A stretch of 64,000 bases of DNA from Providencia sp. (GTDB lineage: Bacteria; Pseudomonadota; Gammaproteobacteria; Enterobacterales; Enterobacteriaceae): contig NZ_DOEH01000001.1 in the NCBI RefSeq assembly GCF_003533305.1, positions 36,491 through 100,490 on the forward strand, in the 5' to 3' direction. The translations under genes and the position numbers were made by a program. Below the pieces are notes generated by a model. That model was given only the letters and a program-made list of their open reading frames with translations, ran no database searches and was not told the origin of the DNA. The stretch's first letter is position 1. Every line of letters starts with the position of its first letter. This document shows positions 31,204-40,231 of this stretch, piece by piece.

Positions 31204-31868
31204 TAGATTTGATTATTAAAATTCTACCGGGATTGCCGACGAGTTTATCACTAACATTTAGTGCGCTATTTGTCGCATTTTTATTGGCAATACTGTTCAC
31301 ATTAATTTTATCCCTTAAAACACCCGTTGTTTCCCAAGCTGTTAAAGTGTATATCACCTTATTTACGGGAACACCGTTACTGGTTCAATTCTTCTTAATT
31401 TATAATGGCCCAAGCCAATTTAAATCTTTGCAGAATTACCCAATGTTATGGGACTTTATTTCAACCCCTTGGGTTTGTGCGATGGTTGCACTTGCCTTAA
31501 ACAGTGCAGCTTATTCCACATTACTGTTTCATGGTGCGGTTAAAGCTATCCCTTCAGGACAATGGCAATCTTGCCAAGCTCTAGGGATGAGTAAACTGCA
31601 AACAATGCGTATTATCCTACCTTATGCATTTAAGCGTTCGCTATCATCCTATTCAAATGAAGTGGTACTGATATTCAAGAGCACGTCATTAGCCAGTACG
31701 ATCACCATGCTTGATATCATGGGCTACAGTAGCCAAGTATTTGGTCAAACGTGGGATGTCACCGCTTTTGTTGCCGCTGGTATTATTTATCTGGTGGTGA
31801 ATGCACTCTTAACTATTGTAATGCGTATTATTGAACGCAAAGCCCTCGCCTTTGAACAGCGCAATTAG
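31200..31868 (+). CDS. artM: Arginine ABC transporter permease ArtM
   Basis: 222 residues with about five helices and the EAA-type loop [21 protein letters not shown] near 121-141. Last gene of artPIQM, followed by a terminator. Completes the arginine importer with ArtQ and ArtP. Confidence 0.96.
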   Translation: MIDLIIKILPGLPTSLSLTFSALFVAFLLAILFTLILSLKTPVVSQAVKVYITLFTGTPLLVQFFLIYNGPSQFKSLQNYPMLWDFISTPWVCAMVALALNSAAYSTLLFHGAVKAIPSGQWQSCQALGMSKLQTMRIILPYAFKRSLSSYSNEVVLIFKSTSLASTITMLDIMGYSSQVFGQTWDVTAFVAAGIIYLVVNALLTIVMRIIERKALAFEQRN

Positions 31869-31896
31869 CCGCTAACATAGTATATTAAATTAACAG

Positions 31897-31927
31897 AAAG
31901 CTTGGTGTAAAAACTGAGCTTTTTTAT
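31897..31927 (+). terminator. Terminator of artPIQM
   Basis: AAAGCT (31897-31902) pairs with AGCTTT (31917-31922), followed by T-rich sequence. Stem is short. Confidence 0.6.
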
Positions 31928-32055
31928 TTTATATAACTTTAACTCTAAATTAAATTAATAATTTTCATTTTGAATGACTTCATTGTTTTTTGAAAGATTA
32001 CTTATTGATTATAAGTAACATTAGATAATTATTATATATCCCGAGAATAATTATT

Positions 32056-33629
32056 ATGAATAATATATTAAAGTACAATATACCTTTTCGTCAGGCCCCT
32101 GTTATTAATTATATCGCAAAGGAAATTCCGCATCGGTTTTCACATAAAATCACAAATATAGCCAATATAAGTATCATAACCCGTGGCATTTGCCATGGAT
32201 TATCAAATGCTTTTATTATGTATGAAAACAATAACAAGGGTAAAGATTATATCAATGAAATAAATGGTTCTTTTAATTGCATAAATAGTATAAATGAAAA
32301 TAAAAACACTTTTAGAAAATACTATCTAGATTCTATAAAATTATTTAGTAACGCTAATTTTGACCAGTTAATATCAACAAGTATAAATAATCAAAGTGAT
32401 TATGATAAATCTTACTATTTCAACGAAATGTATGAAGATGTGAATAAATTTAATTTACCTATAAGAACTAAAAATCAATCTAATTTTGATTTCATCAAAA
32501 AAATAATAACAGAAAACAAAATAAAAGATACTTATAATAACCCTATTCATTTAATTGATGAAAGTGAAGTAATCGATTATATTTATTTTTTCTTCGACAG
32601 TGTGACTAACCCTAAATCTACTAAATATGGTGAATATATTGAATCATCAAGAAGTTCACAATTCAATCACTTACCTGAAATTAGAGTCGAAAATGAAATT
32701 CAAAATAAAATAAAAAAAAATGAAATACTAACAAATGATGAAATAAAATGTTTTTTAAAAATAGCTTATCAAGCTATCGCTCAATACATTGATTTGAAAA
32801 TGGCATCTAAGAAACTAAATGCTGGACTGATAAATGATGATACTAAACCAATTAATCATAAAAATAATAATTCTTATACTGGTGAGTGTATATCCATATC
32901 AAAAATAAAAGAAAACATAGAAAGAAAGATAAGTAACAATAAAAAATACTATTGTTTATTTGAAGTTAAAGAACACTGCATGGCAATATCTGTAAATTTT
33001 GATAAATATAATAAGCCAATATATAATTTCTTTGAACCTAATGAAGGAATTATCACTACTAATGATGAGGGAAAATTTATTAAGATTCTTGAGAGAGTTT
33101 TAAATAACTTTAATAAGGAAGGTAAGGCTTATAAAAATGACCTAGATGAGCCAGTCGTATATGTACAAGAAATAGAATCAAAATCAGGAAGTAATAATCG
33201 AATAACACCTTCAAAAGTAAACCTTAAAGATGTTCAACATCACATAAAAAAACATTAATCAAAGATAAAGCAAAATTAGATTTATCAGAAAATTATAAAC
33301 TACAATTAACCCGCCATGACCTAGAAAAAAACATAATTAAAGGTGTAATTTATGGATTCAATCACAATATAAAAATCACGTCTAAAGACATGAATATTGA
33401 TAGAATGGTAACAATAATCAATAAAAATATAGCTAAAATTAATGTTAAAACTAACGCACTATTAATTAATAGCAATTATGAATTAGAAAAAAATACTTTT
33501 AGCAAAAAAGTAATAAAATTAAAAAATATTTTAAAGAAAAGTTATAATAAAAACCCAGCCGATAGCTTTATTCATACAACAAAAAACACAGTGACTAAAA
33601 TTAGAATTCCGCTAGAAACTGCCATATGA
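32056..33629 (+). pseudogene. Second C58-like protease homologue, split by a -1 frameshift
   Basis: The first frame (32056-33258) encodes 400 residues paralogous to the protein at 19496: shared IPF.Q start, C46 in GICHGLSNAF, an ILTNDEIKCFLKIAY segment, H307 in EHCMAIS and E327 in NFFEPNEGI. It stops at TAA 33256-33258, just after seven A (33246-33252). Shifting back one base at this run continues another ~125 residues (to TGA 33627-33629) that align with the C-terminus of the paralogue (KLDLSENYKLQL against KVDMTLYNGAKLKF, then a VTIINKNIAKI-like end). All three catalytic-type residues lie before the break. The run reads A AAA AAA in frame, a classical slippery heptamer, so the gene may be broken, phase-variable, or expressed by slippage. 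Extremely AT-rich, unlike the flanking genes. Confidence 0.65.
33246..33252 (+). other. A7 slippery run at the frame break
   Basis: In the reading frame the sequence is ATA AAA AAA CAT TAA; slipping back one base gives ACA TTA ATC and opens the downstream frame. No strong downstream stem-loop was seen. Confidence 0.7.
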
Positions 33630-33643
33630 TTTTTTATTAATAG

Positions 33644-33680
33644 CCAATAGTCTTTAGATATTGGTTAATTTGTTTTTTTT
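33644..33680 (+). terminator. Terminator after the split C58-like gene
   Basis: CCAATA (33644-33649) pairs with TATTGG (33659-33664), followed by TTAATTTG and eight T. It overlaps the end of convergent rlmC. Confidence 0.6.
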
Positions 33681-34795
33681 AATAACGTCAGCACTTCATA
33701 ATGTGCCGTGTGTGGAAACATATCAAATAATTGTACTTTACATACCTGATAGCCCGTAAGATGTTCGAGATCTTGAGCCATCGTTTGTGGATTGCAGCTT
33801 GAATAAAGAATATATTCAGGCTGCATATGGGATAGATAATCACATAACGCTTTACCAATCCCTCGCCTTGGGGGATTAACTAAAACTAATTGTGGGATAT
33901 CTTGACGATTCGTCGCAAAATTAGTCGAATCAAGCGCCTGAAATTCAACATGTTGTAAACCTAATTCAGCAGCTGATTGGCGCGCACAAGCAATGGCTGG
34001 CGCACTAATTTCAATCCCTGTTAATTTAGTTTCTTTGTCTGCACAATGCAGACCAAAACCGCCCACACCACAAAATAGATCCCATAAGCTGGTAATTTTT
34101 AATTCCCTAACCCACTCTCTTGCCGTTTGATAAAGCTTTGCAGCAACAACAGGATTGGTTTGGAAAAAACTTTGTGGGCGAATAAACAATGGAACTTGAT
34201 TGAATTCTTCACGTAGAACATGTTGTTCGGTGAGCATAATTTCTTGCTCACCTTCCAGTATCGCCATATGAACAGGTTGAACATTAACGGTGATCACCGA
34301 TAATTCAGGGAGTTGTTCCTGCAACCAAGGCAACGCATTTTTAAGTTGGGCTAATTTTTTTTCTGACCGCAAAACAAAACGCAACATAAATTGACCCGTA
34401 TGCCAACTTTGCGTAAGAAGAAGATATTTTAATTCTCCACGCTTACGCTCAATATTATAGGGCGTCAAACCCGCACGAAGAATAAAAGACGTGAGCAATG
34501 AAAAAATAGCCGTGAATTCTTTCGGATACAAAGGGCAGTCAATTAAACTTACCGCTTTACCTTCTCGATTAACAATACCTAAAATTGGTTTTTCAACGCT
34601 ACCACTCACCACCATTTTAGCTTTATTACGAAATCGTTCTTGTAAGCCTACAACTGGAGGTAGAAAAATAGATGGCCCGAGGTACGGCAGTAAATTCTGC
34701 AGATTATCTTGTTTTTGGGCAATTTGTTGTTCCGGCGATAACTCGAGCCATTGGCATGAACGACATTCTCTTGCCATGTATTTTTCACAGTACAT
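33665..34795 (-). CDS. rlmC: 23S rRNA (uracil-747-C5)-methyltransferase RlmC
   Basis: 376 residues, close to E. coli RlmC (375). N-terminal cysteines CRSCQW fit the Fe-S cluster of this family. The methyltransferase domain has [16 protein letters not shown] near 233 (SAM site), [10 protein letters not shown] near 310 and the catalytic SSCNPQTMA near 333. The frame opens ten codons earlier (34825), but 34795 gives the family length. A weak ribosome binding site precedes either start. Confidence 0.95.
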   Translation of the reverse strand: MYCEKYMARECRSCQWLELSPEQQIAQKQDNLQNLLPYLGPSIFLPPVVGLQERFRNKAKMVVSGSVEKPILGIVNREGKAVSLIDCPLYPKEFTAIFSLLTSFILRAGLTPYNIERKRGELKYLLLTQSWHTGQFMLRFVLRSEKKLAQLKNALPWLQEQLPELSVITVNVQPVHMAILEGEQEIMLTEQHVLREEFNQVPLFIRPQSFFQTNPVVAAKLYQTAREWVRELKITSLWDLFCGVGGFGLHCADKETKLTGIEISAPAIACARQSAAELGLQHVEFQALDSTNFATNRQDIPQLVLVNPPRRGIGKALCDYLSHMQPEYILYSSCNPQTMAQDLEHLTGYQVCKVQLFDMFPHTAHYEVLTLLKKTN

Positions 34796-34930
34796 ATTTT
34801 TCACAATGTATAATATTAATGGCAAATTATTTGTAGGTGCAAAAATTTACAAGGTTTAGTTTTCAGCAAAATGGCAGCATTATAAACAAGCGGTCATAAA
34901 CAAGCCGTATCAAAAATAACACAATCACAC

Positions 34931-35446
34931 TTAGTGAATAATAACCGAAGGTTTATCGTCAAGATCAGGTTCTAAGCTTTCATTTTCCCCATTATCTTCT
35001 TCTTCAAATTCATCATGATTTGAATACAACAGATTATTGCTGAAAATTTCAAAGACAATCGCAGCAATTTGATCTTCCGCTTGTTGTAAGAAATGACAAA
35101 ATTGACGGTAAGTCATACCAGGCTCAAGAGAAAATGATTGGCTAACAACTAATTTTGGTAGGTTTTCGTTGTTAATTTCAAGAAAAACTTTAGCAGTCAG
35201 CGAACTTGCGTTAATTTGGCTAATATTAGCCACTAACGTGATGATAGCAGTAGGTTTTAATTCCGCTAAAGCTGATAAAATAAGAACATTATTTAAAATA
35301 TCTAGCTTCGCATCAAATATACCTTCGATATTTTGCATGTGCGGTAAATGTAACGCAGAACACGAATCACACTCAAAATAAGACGTTTTGAGCTCGTCTA
35401 GCCATGCACGAAGCTGTGAGATGTCTGGGTAACAAATAGAATCCAT
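34931..35446 (-). CDS. ybjN: YbjN family protein
   Basis: 171 residues aligning with E. coli YbjN nearly end to end (SYFECDSCSALHLPHMQNIEG matches SFFECDNCQALHLPHMQNFDG). The C-terminal ~25 residues form an acidic tail longer than in E. coli. YbjN is a putative sensory regulator affecting motility and stress in enterobacteria; the mechanism is unknown. It lies between rlmC and a ybjC-like gene, as in E. coli's ybj region. Confidence 0.92.
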   Translation of the reverse strand: MDSICYPDISQLRAWLDELKTSYFECDSCSALHLPHMQNIEGIFDAKLDILNNVLILSALAELKPTAIITLVANISQINASSLTAKVFLEINNENLPKLVVSQSFSLEPGMTYRQFCHFLQQAEDQIAAIVFEIFSNNLLYSNHDEFEEEDNGENESLEPDLDDKPSVIIH

Positions 35447-35577
35447 GGGAAATAACCTTCTTCAACTCAAAGTAAAAACTGATGTAATATTTATCTGCTA
35501 ACTATGATACCGCAAGTGCCAACAGAAAAGCGGATAATTTTCACACATCCCCCCTTTAAACGCTAGCAAAACGAGCA

Positions 35578-35907
35578 CTACTTACCGTTTTCATCCTTTT
35601 TTTCATCATTTATCATTGTATTTTTCAAATGAGTCTTTGAAGATGACTGATTATCAATGCCAAGAAAGCTTAATCCATGCACAGCGCGCCAAATTATATT
35701 AATCATTGCCGGAATTAAACAACCAACACCAACCATAATCAAAGTCACAATAGCCCCTTGTTGCATCATCGGCTCAGGCAAAGTGATATAATCATTGGTC
35801 ACCAATAAAACAATAATTAACAAAATAATCCCCACAGCCTCTAGCACAATAACGGGTTTTGGCATGTCAGCTAACGAGCGCATCATATTTTGGGGCTTCT
35901 TACTCAT
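35578..35907 (-). CDS. ybjC: YbjC-like (DUF1418) small membrane protein
   Basis: 109 residues with two membrane helices (about 18-40 and 52-75) and a polar C-terminal tail. RSLADMPKPVIVLEAVGIILL followed by LPEPM matches the pattern of E. coli YbjC (IGKLPKGVLILEFIGMMLL, LPEPF). Position next to grxA supports this. Function unknown; YbjC is SoxS-linked in E. coli, but no such site was checked here. GGAGGGG just before the start is a strong ribosome binding site. Confidence 0.8.
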   Translation of the reverse strand: MSKKPQNMMRSLADMPKPVIVLEAVGIILLIIVLLVTNDYITLPEPMMQQGAIVTLIMVGVGCLIPAMINIIWRAVHGLSFLGIDNQSSSKTHLKNTMINDEKKDENGK

Positions 35908-36084
35908 TTCCCCTCCTTTTTAGACTTTACAGGGCGTTATTTTCAGTAATCCTCAGTTTACTCTTGAATTATATGTAATCCCTATCGGTATGAAAGGAAA
36001 ATTCGACTTTTATTTCTTAACTGATGTAGGCATAGTATTAGCCGTTACGATTAAAATCTGAGTCCAAAATACAAAGGAGATATT

Positions 36085-36348
36085 ATGTACACTGTCATTT
36101 TTGGTCGCCCTGGCTGCCCATATTGTGTTCGTGCGAAAGAACTGGCTGAAAAACTCAAAAATGAGCGCGAAGATTTTGATTACCGCTATGTGGATATTCA
36201 AGCTGAAGGTATTTCTAAAGAAGACTTGTCTAAAAGCGTCGGTAAACCAGTAGAAACCGTTCCTCAAATTTTCATCGATGAAACACCTATCGGTGGCTAC
36301 ACAGATTTCGAAGCTTATGCAAAAGAACATCTCGATCTGTACAAATAA
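36085..36348 (+). CDS. grxA: Glutaredoxin 1
   Basis: 87 residues with the redox motif CPYC (residues 11-14) and the glutathione-binding TVPQIFIDETPIGGYTD segment. Matches E. coli GrxA closely. It reduces ribonucleotide reductase and protein disulfides using glutathione. AAAGGAGA precedes the start. E. coli grxA is OxyR-regulated; I did not resolve an OxyR site in the 177-base upstream gap. Confidence 0.98.
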   Translation: MYTVIFGRPGCPYCVRAKELAEKLKNEREDFDYRYVDIQAEGISKEDLSKSVGKPVETVPQIFIDETPIGGYTDFEAYAKEHLDLYK

Positions 36349-36381
36349 TTATCACGACTAATCGCTTAATTTTCTACCCAA

Positions 36382-36428
36382 CAAAAAAAGTCATACTCGC
36401 TATTTGATAGCTACGGTGACTTTTTTTG
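36382..36428 (+). terminator. Terminator of grxA
   Basis: CAAAAAAAGTCA pairs with TGACTTTTTTTG, with an inner GCTA/TAGC stem; strong T-run on the right. Confidence 0.85.
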
Positions 36429-36489
36429 TTCTTTTTGTGCTATTTATCCTATTTCAATAACTAATTTCATTTTTATTTCACTTTGGTGA

Positions 36490-36517
36490 GAACTTTCCTT
36501 TTTAGATGGAGTCCTAA
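36490..36517 (+). promoter_or_regulatory. Sigma-E-type promoter of rybB
   Basis: GAACTT (36490-36495), 15 bases, then GTCCTAA (36511-36517), with the predicted RNA start at G36523. This fits the extracytoplasmic-stress sigma-E consensus (GGAACTT, then TCTAA/TCAAA), as in E. coli rybB. Confidence 0.8.
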
Positions 36518-36522
36518 TTTAT

Positions 36523-36598
36523 GCCACTGCTTTTCTTTAATGTCCCCATATTGACGAGCCCGATAGCCAACTCTATGTTTAATGCTATCGGGTTTTTT
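36523..36598 (+). ncRNA. rybB: Hfq-dependent small RNA RybB
   Basis: The 5' part GCCACTGCTTTTCTTTAATG and the following TCCCCAT match E. coli RybB almost base for base, including the seed that pairs with porin mRNAs. The 3' end is an intrinsic terminator: CCCGATAGC (36559-36567) pairs with GCTATCGGG (36584-36592), then six T. The stem sequence differs from E. coli but the structure is kept. About 76 nt, against 79 in E. coli. RybB represses outer-membrane protein synthesis during sigma-E stress. It lies beside grxA, near its E. coli location. Confidence 0.93.
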
Positions 36599-36622
36599 AT
36601 TTCTATTAATAAATTTCCCCTT

Positions 36623-37042
36623 CTACTCTCCTTGCAACGTAACTATTAGCCTTCGTTTCCCCCCAAAATTACGATGTTCACACAAGTATATTCCTTGCCA
36701 AGTTCCCATGTTTAACTGGCCTTGAGTAATCGGAATTGTCAAACTAGCCCCTAACAGACTACTTTTTAAGTGAGCAGGCATATCATCGCTGCCTTCATAG
36801 TCGTGTTTGTAATAAGGTTCATTTTCAGGCACCGCTTGATTAAAAAAACACTCAAAATCTTGCCTAACGGTATGATCTGCATTTTCATTAATGGTTAACG
36901 ATGCGGATGTGTGCTGAATAAAAATATGGAGAAGTCCAATGTTGACCGATTTGAGCTCAGATAACTGAGCTAGAATTTCATCGGTTATCAAATGAAATCC
37001 TCTTTCTTTTGCACTTAATTGTATTGATTTTTGCCACCACAC
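36623..37042 (-). CDS. yjbQ: YjbQ family protein (UPF0047)
   Basis: 139 residues from GTG 37042 ([21 protein letters not shown]. coli YjbQ begins [20 protein letters not shown]). Conserved core [13 protein letters not shown] and [19 protein letters not shown], ending [14 protein letters not shown]...LIVTLQGE. Members have weak thiamine-phosphate synthase activity; the true role is unclear. The frame extends to an ATG at 37102, but AAGGA lies seven bases before the GTG and homology begins there. Confidence 0.93.
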   Translation of the reverse strand: MWWQKSIQLSAKERGFHLITDEILAQLSELKSVNIGLLHIFIQHTSASLTINENADHTVRQDFECFFNQAVPENEPYYKHDYEGSDDMPAHLKSSLLGASLTIPITQGQLNMGTWQGIYLCEHRNFGGKRRLIVTLQGE

Positions 37043-37242
37043 AGGCTTTTCCTTGTAAATTGAGAATATTGAATAAATATTAATTGAGTAGATCCTGAAC
37101 AAAACATCAATGTATTGCCATTAATTGCTAATATTAGGATAAAGGTGCTTTACCTAGCATGTCAGAATCTTTAATCTTTCGCACCTATACTGTACATCAC
37201 ACCAATGTCTTACTATCTATTTATAGCCCGAGGTACTGAACC

Positions 37243-37851
37243 GTGCTAGAACAAATAAATCTGGATCTTTTTAATCTGATCAATGCCACACCAGAGGCAG
37301 CAAGCGGCACGATTGCCATCGCTACGGTTATCGCTAAACGCTTAATCCTCATATTCCCACTCTTTACTGCCGCCTGCTGGTTTTGGGGTGCCCAACAAAA
37401 TATGACTCGCCAGCGGGCTTTTGCTTGTAAAGCCGCTTTTGCTATCGTCATTGGCTTGGTAGTTTCTTGGATTGCCGGCTTTATCGCTCCCCATGATCGT
37501 CCATTTGTCATGGGATTTGGCACTAACTTCTTAGCTCATGACTCAACCCCTTCTTTTCCGAGTAATCACGGTACCATTGTGTTTACTTTCGCTTTAGCCT
37601 TCTTATTTTGGCTAAGAACATGGGTCGGACTCGTCATGCTTATTCCTGCAATCGTAATTGCGTGGGCAAGGATCTACTTAGGTGTTCACTGGCCACTTGA
37701 TATGGTTGGCGCGTTTATTCTAGCTATTATTGCTTGCGGATTAGCTCAAATTGTTTGGTCAATTGGCGGTTATAAAATCCAAGCACCACTGACAAATCTC
37801 TACCGTCTAATATTTAGCACATTAATACGTAAAGGTTGGTTCCAACCTTAA
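37243..37851 (+). CDS. ybjG: Undecaprenyl-diphosphatase YbjG (PAP2 family)
   Basis: 202 residues with about six membrane helices and the three PAP2 phosphatase motifs: KRLILIFP region / HDRPF near 84-88, PSFPSNHGT near 102-110 and RIYLGVHWPLDM near 144-155. It recycles undecaprenyl pyrophosphate for cell-wall synthesis at the periplasmic face. Matches E. coli YbjG from MLEQINLDLFNLINATP. Start at GTG 37243, which is in line with the E. coli N-terminus. A terminator follows. Confidence 0.95.
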   Translation: MLEQINLDLFNLINATPEAASGTIAIATVIAKRLILIFPLFTAACWFWGAQQNMTRQRAFACKAAFAIVIGLVVSWIAGFIAPHDRPFVMGFGTNFLAHDSTPSFPSNHGTIVFTFALAFLFWLRTWVGLVMLIPAIVIAWARIYLGVHWPLDMVGAFILAIIACGLAQIVWSIGGYKIQAPLTNLYRLIFSTLIRKGWFQP

Positions 37852-37859
37852 TGATTAAA

Positions 37860-37899
37860 TTGAAGGTACTGGTAGGTATCTGTTACCAGTACTTTCAAT
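37860..37899 (+). terminator. Terminator of ybjG
   Basis: TTGAAGGTACTGGTA pairs with TACCAGTACTTTCAA (one mismatch), followed by TGTTTTT. Confidence 0.85.
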
Positions 37900-38530
37900 G
37901 TTTTTAATATTGCGCTAAATCAAACTTTTCTTTTCTTTTTATTCTTCATCTGAAAAAAAATCAATTCATTAAATAAATTATTGAAACATTTTATTAACAA
38001 ATATTTTGTTACTCTTTTTAATTATTTTTTTCGACGCGAAGAAAGTCATCTTTATTGTTATCCCAAGACGAGTAAATAATTAACATATACTAATGACAGC
38101 ATAATGTACTGAACTAATTAATCACTCACTAAATCATTATTTAAACACTATTATTTTACTTTTAAATCAATATGTTAAATTTAATTTAAAATTAAATTTA
38201 ATCGCTTTTGGTAAGTAAAAATAAGTATTTCCATATAAATAGATGATAATTTAAACACTATAACTAAAGTCATTAATATAAGAACATTTCTCAAACAGAA
38301 TTTAATTCTATTAATAAATATCCAATTTCCTAACTGCTAACTAAATATAAAAACGTCTTAAAAAAACACATAAGTTAAATTTCATTAACATTTTTATAAA
38401 ATATAATGTAAGTCTGTAAACATGGGGTATATTTCTCTTCTGAGATAGTGATCACGGCATTTTATTCTGGTAAAATGTAGATTCACACCCTCAAAAACCA
38501 GATTTAAACTTTACTGATAAAATTACAAAA

Positions 38531-38578
38531 CTGATTGAAAATGAATTTAGTTTCTTTTTCAGTTTTATTTTCAATCAG
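38531..38578 (+). promoter_or_regulatory. Hairpin in the sdaC leader
   Basis: CTGATTGAAAAT (38531-38542) pairs perfectly with ATTTTCAATCAG (38567-38578), 128 bases before the sdaC start. It could be an attenuator or the end of an upstream short transcript. Confidence 0.5.
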
Positions 38579-38705
38579 ATTGTTATGTAGAAAAATCTAC
38601 TTTTAATTTGGCGATTAATTGTTCGAACCAAAAGATTAAAACATTCTTGCGATGATACATCGTTAGACATAAAAACTATTTTTGACTTTTATTTTGGAGA
38701 CTATA

Positions 38706-40016
38706 ATGGATACAACTAAAGTTGGTTCCATCGATACAAAAGCTTCTGGAGATCCTCGCGCTTGGCGTAAAACGGATACTGTATGGATGCTTGGTTTATA
38801 CGGTACAGCTATCGGTGCTGGTGTACTGTTCCTGCCTATCAATGCGGGTATGAGTGGATTAATCCCTGTTTTGGTTATGTTAGTTTTAGCTTTCCCAATG
38901 ACTTTCTTTGCTCACCGTGGTTTAACCCGTTTTGTTCTTTCTGGCTCAAAACCAGACGGCGATATTACTGAAGTTGTTGAAGAGCACTTTGGCCGTACTG
39001 CTGGTAACTGGATTACCTTACTTTACTTCTTCGCTATTTATCCTATTTTGCTTGTTTATGGTGTATCAATTACCAATAACGTGCACAAATTCCTAACTGA
39101 ATTATTAGGTGTTACCGCACCACCACGTTGGTTATTAGCATTAATTTTAGTTGGTGGGATCATGGCTATCGTGTCCTTTGGCGAAAAATATATCGTTAAA
39201 GTCATGAGCATGTTAGTTTTCCCATTCATTGCTGTTTTAGTTGCCTTCTCTTTGTATATGATCCCATATTGGAATGGCGCGGTACTTGATACCCTGACAT
39301 TTGAAGGTATTGCAGAAGCAGCTAAACATACGGGCGCCCAAAGTATTTGGATCACTATCTGGCTGACAATCCCTGTCATGGTATTCGCATTTAACCATTC
39401 ACCAATTATCTCTGCATTCTCTGTAGCTAAACGTGAAGAATACGGTGATTACGCTGAACAAAAAAGCTCACGTATTCTTGCTTCTGCGCACATACTTATG
39501 GTGATGACAGTCATGTTCTTCGTCATCAGTTGCGTATTTACGTTATCTTCAGCGGACCTTGCACAAGCAAAAGCACAAAACATTAGTATTCTTGACTACT
39601 TGTCAGGCTACTTTGATCAACCATTCATTAAATTTGCCGCTGCGATTATTGCATTCATCGCTATCATTAAATCATTCCTTGGCCATTATTTAGGTGCTAG
39701 AGAAGGTTTTAATGGCTTAGTTGAACGCGCTTATCGTGCAAAAGGTAAAACCATTGATATCCGTAAATTAAACCGCGGCACAGCAATCTTCATGCTCGTC
39801 ACTACATGGATAGTGGCAACACTGAATCCTGGCGTACTTGATATCATCGAAAGCCTTGGTGGCCCTGTTATCGCAATCCTACTGTTCCTAATGCCGATGT
39901 ATGCTATCCATAAAATACCTGCAATGCGTAAATATGCAGGCAAAATTAGTAATGTATTTATCGTCATTATGGGTTGTGTGGCTATCTCAGCTGCGATTTA
40001 CAAACTGTTTTTCTAA
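38706..40016 (+). CDS. sdaC: Serine/H+ symporter SdaC
   Basis: 436 residues, HAAAP family, with about 11 helices. N-terminal AWRKTDTVWMLGLYGTAIGAGVLFLPINAG is near-identical to E. coli SdaC, as are PVMVFAFNHSPIISAF and SFLGHYLGAREGFNG. It imports serine for catabolism by SdaB, encoded just downstream. ATG 38706 follows GGAG; the frame extends to 38682 but without a better site. Confidence 0.96.
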   Translation: MDTTKVGSIDTKASGDPRAWRKTDTVWMLGLYGTAIGAGVLFLPINAGMSGLIPVLVMLVLAFPMTFFAHRGLTRFVLSGSKPDGDITEVVEEHFGRTAGNWITLLYFFAIYPILLVYGVSITNNVHKFLTELLGVTAPPRWLLALILVGGIMAIVSFGEKYIVKVMSMLVFPFIAVLVAFSLYMIPYWNGAVLDTLTFEGIAEAAKHTGAQSIWITIWLTIPVMVFAFNHSPIISAFSVAKREEYGDYAEQKSSRILASAHILMVMTVMFFVISCVFTLSSADLAQAKAQNISILDYLSGYFDQPFIKFAAAIIAFIAIIKSFLGHYLGAREGFNGLVERAYRAKGKTIDIRKLNRGTAIFMLVTTWIVATLNPGVLDIIESLGGPVIAILLFLMPMYAIHKIPAMRKYAGKISNVFIVIMGCVAISAAIYKLFF

Positions 40017-40045
40017 TTAAAGAATTTAGCAGTATTTGAACCAAA

Positions 40046-40111
40046 CCTGCCGCCTACATCTTAAGCATCTAATAGCAATTAGATAATTGAAGTGTAGGCC
40101 GGCACGGCAGG
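40046..40111 (+). other. Complex hairpin between sdaC and sdaB
   Basis: CCTGCCGCCTACA (40046-40058) pairs with TGTAGG and CGGCAGG (40093-40111) with an internal bulge; an inner TCTAATAGCAATTAGA stem sits in the loop. There is no T-run, so it may stabilise the sdaC 3' end or set relative expression in an sdaC-sdaB operon. Confidence 0.55.
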
Positions 40112-40231
40112 CAGAACTAATCTAAGCCACAAATATTCTCACATTTCTTATCTAGCTTTGCTAAGCCGCCCCTGTAACTCAAGTATCACGGGGATACTTA
40201 ACTACAGATTCACAGCATAGGAATACGTACC

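Larger units (their letters stand above)
37852..38705. other. Long AT-rich region upstream of sdaC
   Basis: 854 bases with no supported gene. The left end holds the ybjG terminator (about 37860-37898). The middle 38000-38400 is extremely AT-rich, which could bind H-NS or contain decayed DNA. The right end holds an inverted repeat CATTTTA/TAAAATG near 38458-38478 and a strong hairpin at 38531-38578, probably in the sdaC leader. No clear CRP or Lrp site was assigned. Confidence 0.5.

Noticed and set aside
38440..38460. CRP-like GTGATCAC sequence upstream of sdaC
   Set aside because: The halves abut without the six-base spacer required for a CRP site.
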